From Bacteroidia bacterium (GTDB taxonomy: Bacteria > Bacteroidota > Bacteroidia > Flavobacteriales > Flavobacteriaceae): a stretch of 64,000 bases of DNA. The translations under genes and the position numbers were made by a program. How positions within the stretch are numbered: position 1 is the stretch's first letter; every line of letters starts with the position of its first letter. The notes under the pieces are model-generated. The model searched no databases. It had not been told where the DNA came from and was given only the letters and a program-made list of their open reading frames with translations. This document shows, one piece after another, positions 16,240 through 24,077 of this stretch. Location: NCBI GenBank assembly GCA_030428705.1, contig JAUIDI010000004.1:1-64000 (forward strand). The letters run 5' to 3'.

Positions 16240-17184
16240 TTAATCATTGATCATCTGAACCAGTTTCATTCGACTGTTGATACCAACTTTGTTGTAAATT
16301 CTATGTGTATGATCCTTCACAGTCTGCAAACTAATGAATAGGGTGTCCGCGATCTGTTGATTGGTTTTGCCTAAACATAGCTGTTCGATGACCTCGCGCT
16401 CACGGGCTGTTATACCATATTTTTGGTATAGTTGGTTTTTCTTCATTGTATTAGGCCGCTCGGCACTTATGGGCTTGAACAAATTATCGGATTGCCCTCG
16501 CAAATACCACAAAGCCATAAGGTGAGAAAGAAAATATAACAAGATCAAGGGCGCCAACGCCCATAATTCTACAAAATAAAAAATCAAGGAAACCCCTCTA
16601 AGGACTAATCCAACGAAAAGTAAAATTGCAAATCGCCAGATTATCTTTTGGCTTTCTCGCCTTACCTTTTTAATATACTTTATCACAATGCCAACAAAAA
16701 CCAGCATTTGGATAAATTCGATACAGAAAACCAAGACCACAATATAAAATGGTACCGATTCTATGGATAAGGTAGATTCTTTATTTTCAAAATAAAAAGC
16801 ACCGACAATTATCGGAACCAACAAAAGTAGTATCAGGAATAGGTAAAGTGTATTATTTTTTTTTGAACCATCAATCAGGGCGAACCCCATTTGAATGAAC
16901 ATGACCATTGAAATTATCAAAAAAGGTGTTCCAAGAATCGATATAAATGTACCTATAAGTTCTTCAATTTCGCCAGTATTTTGAACCGTGGTCAACAGGG
17001 TTTGTATTCCGATTTGACCCCAAATGGCATAAACGGAAAAGACATTGAAAGCAATAAGATAATATAGATACAAACGAAAAAAGTTGTCTTTATAATTGTT
17101 TGCCATCTCATGACCGATCAACACGTACATCACCGCGATAGCAAAACACAATACAAAAACAACAATAAAAACTAGGCTTATCAA
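16240..17184 (-). CDS. Membrane-bound LuxR-type transcription regulator (seven-helix sensor + HTH)
   Basis: 314 aa. About seven hydrophobic helices occupy residues 1-225, joined to a C-terminal LuxR/GerE HTH (TAREREVIEQLCLGKTNQQI, then LFISLQTVKDHTHRIYNKV). There is no receiver domain. The architecture suggests a membrane-embedded sensor that binds DNA directly. The first transmembrane helix needs residues 1-20, so the start is the TTG at 17184; the next Met (17130) would remove it. It diverges from the membrane protein at 17327 (142-bp gap), a natural candidate target. Confidence 0.85.
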   Translation of the reverse strand: MISLVFIVVFVLCFAIAVMYVLIGHEMANNYKDNFFRLYLYYLIAFNVFSVYAIWGQIGIQTLLTTVQNTGEIEELIGTFISILGTPFLIISMVMFIQMGFALIDGSKKNNTLYLFLILLLLVPIIVGAFYFENKESTLSIESVPFYIVVLVFCIEFIQMLVFVGIVIKYIKKVRRESQKIIWRFAILLFVGLVLRGVSLIFYFVELWALAPLILLYFLSHLMALWYLRGQSDNLFKPISAERPNTMKKNQLYQKYGITAREREVIEQLCLGKTNQQIADTLFISLQTVKDHTHRIYNKVGINSRMKLVQMIND

Positions 17185-17326
17185 TGCTTGGTGATTTATA
17201 CTTTAAAAGTATGCAAATGGACTTAATACGATCCAATACCTTGGTAGTGATTTTGAAAATCACTACTTAAGTTGGAAGCATTTTTCGAAGCACTCCATTA
17301 CATTTACGAGAAATAAAACACCAGTC

Positions 17327-17998
17327 ATGACAGATCATGAGCAAAATAAAATTCCTATTGCAACGACAATTGGAAGTTATTCATACGGATGGCAACAGTT
17401 GATGAAATACTTTTTATACTTCTTTGTCATAACGTTAATAGTTGCTATCGCAGATTCACCTTTTTCAAAGATCCGTGAGATGGAATGGGAAAATAGCCCA
17501 ATAACTTATGGGCTTCAAATATTAGGTATGGCCTATGGCATATTATTCTTGCCCGTTATCAAATATGGCGGTGACCTACTTATACTTCGGGGCATTCGAA
17601 ACGAGGAGTTAGAAATTGGGGAATTGGTCGCCGGTTTTAAAAAGAACTATTTCAATATAGTACTTGCCCATTTGATAACTACTTCATTAATCATAATCGG
17701 ATTTGTTTTTTTTATTATTCCCGGAATAATTCTGGCCTGTCGATTGGCCTTTGTTTCTTATTTAGTAATGGATAAAAACATGGATCCCATGGCCGCAATC
17801 GAAAAGAGTTGGGCCATGACCAAAGGCCATAGTTGGCGGATTTTAGGAATGGCCTTACTGGCCATCCCCATAATTATTATTGGTCTAGTCTGTTTTATTA
17901 TTGGCGTGGTAGTATCAATTATGTGGATCCATTCGGCTTTTGCCGCTTTATATCATGCTATCGATAGTAAAGAAGAGGACGTTTTAGCGGGAAATTGA
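17327..17998 (+). CDS. Multi-pass membrane protein (223 aa), DUF975/glpQ-membrane-domain-like
   Basis: About five or six hydrophobic helices (YFLYFFVITLIVAIA, IIIGFVFFIIPGIILACRL, IPIIIIGLVCFIIGVVVSI). The motif IPGIILACRLAFVSYLVMDKNMDPMAAIEKSWAMTKGH (quoted in parts: 'FVSYLVMDKNMDPMAAIEKS') is typical of the DUF975/YciC-like and 'glycerophosphoryl diester phosphodiesterase membrane domain' families. The function is unknown. It diverges from the membrane LuxR regulator and converges on mfd with an 8-base gap. Confidence 0.75.
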   Translation: MTDHEQNKIPIATTIGSYSYGWQQLMKYFLYFFVITLIVAIADSPFSKIREMEWENSPITYGLQILGMAYGILFLPVIKYGGDLLILRGIRNEELEIGELVAGFKKNYFNIVLAHLITTSLIIIGFVFFIIPGIILACRLAFVSYLVMDKNMDPMAAIEKSWAMTKGHSWRILGMALLAIPIIIIGLVCFIIGVVVSIMWIHSAFAALYHAIDSKEEDVLAGN

Positions 17999-18005
17999 AT
18001 ACAAA

Positions 18006-21000
18006 TTAATTCGGCATCATTACATTGGCTTTCGACCCAAATGGGGCAAGTGCTTTCAGTGCTTTTTCTACCGAAGCAATGTCTTCAAAAATCAATAAGA
18101 GGCGCAGCCCATTTCGGGTCTGTTTTTCTTTTATCTTACACTTTTGCGGGTTCGATTGCACGAATTGCAACACTTTTGTAAAGGCCTCGCTTTGATAGAA
18201 CTCCGATTGTTGGTCGCTGATAAAGTACCCGATCAACTTGCCTTTTTTCATGACCACTTTTTCGAGTCCGATATCATTGGCAATCCATTTGACCCGAACG
18301 GAGTTCAACAAATCTTCGGCCTGAGAGGGTAGTTCCCCAAAACGGTCGACCAACTGTGCCTCGAATTCTTGCAGGCTTTCCTCGTCCTTGACTTGGTTCA
18401 ATTCGGTGTAAAGCGTTAAACGCTCCGTGACATTATTGATATAATCATCGGGAAAGAGCAGCTGAATATCCGAATCTATTTGGGTTTCCTTTACGAAGAC
18501 TTTTTCCTTATGCCCCTCGACCTCGTCGTACAGTTCCTTGAATTCGTTTTCCTTGAGTTCCTCTATCGCTTCTGAAAGTATTTTTTGATACGTCTCAAAT
18601 CCGATTTCATTGATAAAACCGCTTTGTTCTCCCCCCAATAAATCGCCCGCCCCACGTATTTCAAGGTCTTTCATGGCAATATTAAAGCCACTGCCGAGGG
18701 CCGTAAATTGTTCAAGGGCCTCGATGCGTTTTCGGGCATCAGGGGTCATGACGTCGTACGGAGGCGTAATGAAATAACAAAAGGCTTTTTTGTTACTCCT
18801 TCCGACACGGCCCCTCATCTGGTGCAAGTCGCTCAACCCAAAATTATTGGCATTATTGATGAAAATAGTATTGGCGTTGGTCACGTCGAGCCCGCTTTCG
18901 ACAATGGTCGTCGAAACCAATACGTCGAATTCACCGTTCATAAAACCGAGCATTAGCGATTCCAATTTCTTGCCCTCCATTTGGCCATGACCGATACCAA
19001 CTTTCGCATCGGGTACCAACCGTTGTATCATTCCGGCAACTTCCTTGATATTCTCGATCCGATTATGGATGAAAAACACCTGCCCTCCCCTTTGAATTTC
19101 GTAGCTGATGGCATCGCGAATGGTAGCCTCGGTGAAACGAATGACTTGGCTTTCAATCGGATAACGGTTCGGCGGCGGGGTATTGATTACCGATAGGTCG
19201 CGCGCGGCCATCAAACTGAATTGCAATGTTCTTGGAATAGGCGTTGCGGTGAGCGTTAACACATCGACATTTTCCTTGATCGATTTCAATTTATCTTTAA
19301 CGGAAACTCCGAATTTTTGCTCCTCATCGACAATCAACAATCCAAGGTCATTGAACTTCACATTTTTGTTGACCAACTGATGGGTGCCTATAATGATATC
19401 GACTTTTCCCGAAGCTAAATTTTCCAGCGTTTCGCGGCGTTCTTTTGCCGTACGGAAACGGTTCAGGTAATCTACGGTAACGGGCATTTCATTCAAACGT
19501 TCCGAAAAGGTGCGATGGTGCTGAAAGGCCAAGATTGTCGTCGGCACCAAGACCGCCACCTGTTTGCCATTGTCCACCGCCTTGAAAGCGGCACGAATGG
19601 CAACCTCGGTTTTTCCGAAACCGACATCACCGCAGATCAATCGATCCATGGGGCGTTCGCTTTCCATATCGCGCTTGACATCTTCGGTCGATTTGCTCTG
19701 GTCCGGGGTGTCCTCATAGATAAAGGAAGCCTCCAATTCATTTTGCAGATAACTGTCGGGGGTATACTGAAAACCTTTTTCCAAACGCCGTTTGGCGTAT
19801 ACTTTGATAAGGTCGAAGGCGATTTTCTTGACCCGTGATTTCGTCTTTTGCTTTAGTTTTTTCCAAGCTGCGGAACCCAATTTGTATATTTTGGGTACGG
19901 CACCATCCTTGCCGTTGAATTTTGATATCTTGTGTAAGGAATGTATGCTGACATATAGGGTGTCGCGATCGCCGTACATCAATTTGATGGCTTCCTGCTT
20001 CTTTCCTTCTACATCGATTTTTTGTAGTCCGCCGAACTTTCCGATACCGTGGTCGATATGGGTCACATAATCTCCAATTTCAAGTTTGTTGAGTTCCTTT
20101 AACGTAATGGCCTGTTTCTTGGCATAGCCATTTTTCAAGTGGAATTTATGGTAGCGTTCAAAGATCTGATGATCGGTGTAACAAACGATTTTTTGGTCAT
20201 CGTCGATAAACCCTTGGTATAATGGAAACACAACGGTCTCATAATGCACCTGTTCATTGGCATCCTCAAAAACGGCATGGAAACGTTTCGCCTGTTGCTC
20301 GCTGGCACAGCATATGTAATTCGCGTAGCCTTGGTCTTTGTAGCCGTTGAGGTTTTCAATAAGTAAGTCGAACTTTTTATTGAAAGAAGGCTGGGGTTTG
20401 GTGCTAAATGTGACATCGACCGCAACAGGGATTTCGTCCGATTTTGGGCCGTTCTGGGTGATTAGGACAAAATCTTGCAGTTGTTCTTTAAAAACTTTTG
20501 AATTCAAAAAAAGTTCTTCGGGACGCGCGTGTTTGATGTCATTGGATAATTTTGAAAAGGCCTGTTCGGCCTTTCGGAAAAAATCATCCAACCTATCGAA
20601 AAGCAGGTCGGCATTTTTGGCAAAAACTACTGTCTTGGCCGAAATATAGTTCAGGAAGCTTTCCCTTTTCTCTTCTATGAACTTATTCGCCACATTGGGG
20701 ATGATACTAATTTTTTTGACCTTTTTGGTAGACAGTTGGGTCTCTACATCGAAAGTTCTAATGCTATCTACCTCGTCCCCGAAAAACTCGATGCGATAGG
20801 GTTCATCGTGAGAAAACGAAAACACATCGACAATACCGCCGCGAACGGAAAACTCGCCCGGTTCGGTAACGAAATCGACCCGTTTGAACCGATATTCGAA
20901 AAGCACCTCGTTGAGAAAATCCAATGAGAGCGTATCGTCAAGTTTTACTTTAAGCGTGTTCTTTTCCAACTCTTTACGGGTGACTACTTTTTCGAACAGC

Positions 21001-21392
21001 GCATCAGGATAGGTCACGATAACCGCAGGCCTCTTGCGCGAATTGATTCGGTTCAGTACCTCGGCACGCAACAGTACGTTGGCATTATCGGTTTCCTCTA
21101 TTTGGTTGGGTCGGCGATAACTTCCGGGGTAGAAAAGCACATCTTTCTCACCGATCAGTTGTTCGAGGTCGTTAAGGTAGTAGGCCGCTTCTTCCTTATC
21201 CTCGAAAATCAAAAGGAAGGGCTTGTCAGAATTTCGAAAGGCATCCGATAATACAAAGGAAAGCGATGATCCGGTCAATCCCTTTAATTGAATTGTACTG
21301 GAGCCTGAGGAATCCGATCGGGCAATAGCATCCTGCAGTTTCCGGGTTTTCGGAGACCGTGAAAACAGTTGCTGGATTGTAGATTGCGCCAA
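18006..21392 (-). CDS. mfd: Transcription-repair coupling factor Mfd
   Basis: 1128 aa, full length. It displaces RNA polymerase stalled at DNA lesions and recruits UvrA. The order is standard: UvrB-like damage module (ILIFEDKEEAAYYLNDLEQL region), CarD-like RNA-polymerase interaction domain near residues 435-500 (LEIGDYVTHIDHGIGKFGG), RecG-type SF2 motor with Walker A GDVGFGKTEVA and Walker B DEEQKFGV, motif VI MRGRVGRSNKKAFCYF, and C-terminal TRCF domain. The frame begins with TTG (MAQSTIQQLF); no nearby in-frame ATG exists, so a TTG start is accepted. pdeM lies 59 bp upstream on the same strand. Confidence 0.97.
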   Translation of the reverse strand: MAQSTIQQLFSRSPKTRKLQDAIARSDSSGSSTIQLKGLTGSSLSFVLSDAFRNSDKPFLLIFEDKEEAAYYLNDLEQLIGEKDVLFYPGSYRRPNQIEETDNANVLLRAEVLNRINSRKRPAVIVTYPDALFEKVVTRKELEKNTLKVKLDDTLSLDFLNEVLFEYRFKRVDFVTEPGEFSVRGGIVDVFSFSHDEPYRIEFFGDEVDSIRTFDVETQLSTKKVKKISIIPNVANKFIEEKRESFLNYISAKTVVFAKNADLLFDRLDDFFRKAEQAFSKLSNDIKHARPEELFLNSKVFKEQLQDFVLITQNGPKSDEIPVAVDVTFSTKPQPSFNKKFDLLIENLNGYKDQGYANYICCASEQQAKRFHAVFEDANEQVHYETVVFPLYQGFIDDDQKIVCYTDHQIFERYHKFHLKNGYAKKQAITLKELNKLEIGDYVTHIDHGIGKFGGLQKIDVEGKKQEAIKLMYGDRDTLYVSIHSLHKISKFNGKDGAVPKIYKLGSAAWKKLKQKTKSRVKKIAFDLIKVYAKRRLEKGFQYTPDSYLQNELEASFIYEDTPDQSKSTEDVKRDMESERPMDRLICGDVGFGKTEVAIRAAFKAVDNGKQVAVLVPTTILAFQHHRTFSERLNEMPVTVDYLNRFRTAKERRETLENLASGKVDIIIGTHQLVNKNVKFNDLGLLIVDEEQKFGVSVKDKLKSIKENVDVLTLTATPIPRTLQFSLMAARDLSVINTPPPNRYPIESQVIRFTEATIRDAISYEIQRGGQVFFIHNRIENIKEVAGMIQRLVPDAKVGIGHGQMEGKKLESLMLGFMNGEFDVLVSTTIVESGLDVTNANTIFINNANNFGLSDLHQMRGRVGRSNKKAFCYFITPPYDVMTPDARKRIEALEQFTALGSGFNIAMKDLEIRGAGDLLGGEQSGFINEIGFETYQKILSEAIEELKENEFKELYDEVEGHKEKVFVKETQIDSDIQLLFPDDYINNVTERLTLYTELNQVKDEESLQEFEAQLVDRFGELPSQAEDLLNSVRVKWIANDIGLEKVVMKKGKLIGYFISDQQSEFYQSEAFTKVLQFVQSNPQKCKIKEKQTRNGLRLLLIFEDIASVEKALKALAPFGSKANVMMPN

Positions 21393-21451
21393 CCGTTATA
21401 ATTTGAGGTGCAAATATAACCCTGTGCTTCGACCTATCCCAAAAGGTCGTA

Positions 21452-22087
21452 TTAAATTTTTATTATGTCGTTTTCGACGATGGCGAATATCTCGTCATGT
21501 TTTTTGTGTTTTACAACATGGCTTCCAGTGAACTCGCCAAAGGCCGGTAAGATCATTTGCCGTCCCCTTTTGAAGAAACAGGATAATCGTAACGATTGCC
21601 TACCGTTTCCGCGCAATTTTATGGCGGGATGAACGTGTCCCGAAAAATTGAACAGCCCCTCCCGTTCTTCGGGATGATGGGTCAACAGAAAACCTTCCAG
21701 TTCGATTTCCGAAATCACGTGAATTCCTATTCTATGATATTTTAAGGGAGAAATAATATCATGGTTGCCCGAGACCAAAATAATGTCCCCGGCCGTTCTT
21801 TCGACCCATTTTTCAAAAAGCTGCCATTCGGCGTTCAAAGAAGAGTGAAAGAGATCGCCCAAAAAACAAATCGTTTTTGGCGTAAAATATGAAACCAGTT
21901 CGTCAAGCAGGTCAAAGTTTCTTTGAATCGCCTTTTGTGGTACGGCCGCCCCGAATTTTCGAAAATGCGATACCTTGCCCAAATGCACATCGCTTATCAA
22001 GAGCATCGCTTTTTCTTGCCAGAAAAGCACCCCAAAAGGATGCATGACAAAGGTTTGGCCCTTGATTTTTGTCGATCGGGTATTCAT
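21452..22087 (-). CDS. pdeM: Ligase-associated DNA damage response endonuclease PdeM
   Basis: 211 aa from ATG 22087; the frame opens three codons earlier at TTG. A calcineurin-like metallophosphoesterase with the ordered metal motifs DVHLGK, GDLFHS, GNHD (LVSGNHDIISP) and GHVHP. The family is named for its usual place in an operon with a DEXH helicase, an ATP-dependent DNA ligase and an exonuclease. Here the helicase is 2 kb away at 24078, same strand, with a ribokinase/porter pair inserted in opposite direction, and no ligase is visible. Confidence 0.9.
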   Translation of the reverse strand: MNTRSTKIKGQTFVMHPFGVLFWQEKAMLLISDVHLGKVSHFRKFGAAVPQKAIQRNFDLLDELVSYFTPKTICFLGDLFHSSLNAEWQLFEKWVERTAGDIILVSGNHDIISPLKYHRIGIHVISEIELEGFLLTHHPEEREGLFNFSGHVHPAIKLRGNGRQSLRLSCFFKRGRQMILPAFGEFTGSHVVKHKKHDEIFAIVENDIIKI

Positions 22088-22169
22088 TTGATCCAAAGGT
22101 ACTAAAAGCCCCTTTGCTTTTGTGGCTCCTAATCGCTACTTTGTAACAACAATTCCGACCTGAAACGAA

Positions 22170-23078
22170 ATGCCAAAAATTGTAGTTGTTGGAAGTTCCA
22201 ATACCGATATGGTCGTCAAAACTACCCGGTTTCCCGAGCCGGGCGAAACCATCATCGGCGGGGATTTTTTTATGTTCCCCGGAGGGAAAGGAGCCAATCA
22301 GGCGGTGGCAGCCTCCCGTGCCGGAGGTTCTATAGTTTTTATCTGTGCGGTCGGCGACGATGTTTTTGGCCAAAATGCCTTGGAGGGATATCGCGAGGAA
22401 GGGATCGATGTCGATTCTGCCAAAATCGTTAAAGATGCGGCCTCTGGGGTCGCCCTGATTACCGTAAACGAAAAAGGCGAAAACGAGATTGTGGTCGCAT
22501 CGGGAACCAATGCCAATCTTTCCGCAATTTATGTTTCAGGAATTGTGGAGGAAATGGAAGACGATGGAATATTTCTTACCCAATTGGAAACACCGATCGA
22601 AACCATTGAATATTTGGCACATTACAGCAAGCTGACCGATCAGCCCTTGATTATAAATCCGGCCCCGGCTCAGGAACTTTCAAATGCTATCTTGGACGGA
22701 CTTTTTCTTATCACACCGAACGAAACCGAGGCAAAGATCTTGACCGGGATTTCGATAGGAGATGAAGTTTCTATACAGCACGCTGCACAAGCCTTGCTAC
22801 AAAAAGGGGTGCAAAACGTAATCATCACTTTGGGAGATAGGGGAGCCTATTTCATGAACCATGAAACACATTTTTTGGTGCCTTCATATCCGGTAAACGC
22901 GGTCGACACTACGGCCGCCGGAGATGTTTTCAACGGGGTTTTGACCGTTTGCCTTTCCCAAAACATGAATTGGAAAGAAAGTATCGAATATGCCAACAGG
23001 GCCGCAGCGCTTTCGGTGATGAAAATGGGGGCCCAAGGGTCGGCACCCTACAAAGAGGAAATCGACAAATTCAACTGA
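22170..23078 (+). CDS. rbsK: Ribokinase
   Basis: 302 aa, normal length. It phosphorylates D-ribose at O-5 for entry into the pentose phosphate pathway. PfkB signatures are clear: N-terminal GGKGANQAVAASRAG and C-terminal DTTAAGDVFNGVL, whose aspartate is the catalytic base. It is followed after one base by a GRP-family sugar porter, so the pair makes an uptake-plus-kinase unit. It diverges from pdeM. Confidence 0.93.
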   Translation: MPKIVVVGSSNTDMVVKTTRFPEPGETIIGGDFFMFPGGKGANQAVAASRAGGSIVFICAVGDDVFGQNALEGYREEGIDVDSAKIVKDAASGVALITVNEKGENEIVVASGTNANLSAIYVSGIVEEMEDDGIFLTQLETPIETIEYLAHYSKLTDQPLIINPAPAQELSNAILDGLFLITPNETEAKILTGISIGDEVSIQHAAQALLQKGVQNVIITLGDRGAYFMNHETHFLVPSYPVNAVDTTAAGDVFNGVLTVCLSQNMNWKESIEYANRAAALSVMKMGAQGSAPYKEEIDKFN

Positions 23079-23079
23079 T

Positions 23080-24075
23080 ATGTTCATTATTGAAACGTAT
23101 ACGCTAGCCGTTATTTTCTGTGTGATAACCATGTTCGCATGGGGCTCTTGGGCCAATACCCAAAAGTTGGCCGCCAAAGATTGGCGCTTCGAATTGTTCT
23201 ATTGGGACTATGTTTTCGGAATCGTTTTGTTCGCCGGGCTTTTTGCACTGACCGCCGGCAGTACGGGCGATGGCGGAAGACCTTTTTTCGAAGATCTGTC
23301 ACAAGCGGACAATGCCAGCATTTGGTCCGCTGTTCTTGGCGGAATTCTGTTCAATGCCGCGAATATCCTTTTGGTGGCCGCCATTACCTTGGCGGGAATG
23401 TCAGTGGCTTTCCCCGTCGGAATCGGATTGGCATTGGTCATCGGGGTCATTGTGAATTATATCGATGCGCCCGTAGGAAACGCCACCTTGCTTTTTGGCG
23501 GTGTGGCCCTAATCGTCTTGGCCATTTTGCTGAATGCCAATGCCTATCGCAAACTTTCGGCACAACAACAAAAAGTGCCCACAAAAGGTTTGGTATTGGC
23601 AGTTGTAGCCGGCCTGCTCATGGGACTTTTTTATAAGTATGTCGCCAATTCGATGTTTCCCGATTTTGAAAATCCGATTGTGGGGAAATTGAGCCCGTAT
23701 ACGGCGGTATTCCTTTTCGCTTTGGGAATCTTAGCCAGCAACTTTGTCTTCAACACCGTTTTGATGCGTAAACCCTTTGAAGGTGTCCCGGTCGGTTTTA
23801 AGGATTATTTTTCAGGAAGTCCCATAAGTCATTTAATGGGCATTTTGGGCGGTATCATCTGGTGTATCGGTATGTCGTTCAGTATCCTGGCATCCGATAA
23901 GGCCGGTCCGGCCATTTCTTATGGATTGGGGCAGGGAGCTACCGTAGTTGCCGCACTATGGGGTATTTTTGTATGGAAGGAGTTCAGGGGAGCCCCCAAA
24001 GGTGTTGGCAGTATGCTTAATGCCATGCTATTGCTCTATATTGTAGGATTGGGATTGATAATCGCTGCCAGATAG
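23080..24075 (+). CDS. GRP-family sugar uptake protein (glucose/ribose porter)
   Basis: 331 aa with about ten transmembrane helices. The N-terminal AVIFCVITMFAWGSWANTQK and the internal GMSVAFPVGIGLALVIGVI are typical of the glucose/ribose porter (GRP) family of the drug/metabolite superfamily. Coupling to ribokinase (one-base gap) points to ribose or a related pentose as substrate. It converges on the helicase gene with a 2-base gap. Confidence 0.85.
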   Translation: MFIIETYTLAVIFCVITMFAWGSWANTQKLAAKDWRFELFYWDYVFGIVLFAGLFALTAGSTGDGGRPFFEDLSQADNASIWSAVLGGILFNAANILLVAAITLAGMSVAFPVGIGLALVIGVIVNYIDAPVGNATLLFGGVALIVLAILLNANAYRKLSAQQQKVPTKGLVLAVVAGLLMGLFYKYVANSMFPDFENPIVGKLSPYTAVFLFALGILASNFVFNTVLMRKPFEGVPVGFKDYFSGSPISHLMGILGGIIWCIGMSFSILASDKAGPAISYGLGQGATVVAALWGIFVWKEFRGAPKGVGSMLNAMLLLYIVGLGLIIAAR

Positions 24076-24077
24076 TA

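Noticed and set aside
23139-23636. 165-codon frame overlapping the sugar porter
   Set aside because: Arg/Cys/His-rich shadow of the porter in another frame.
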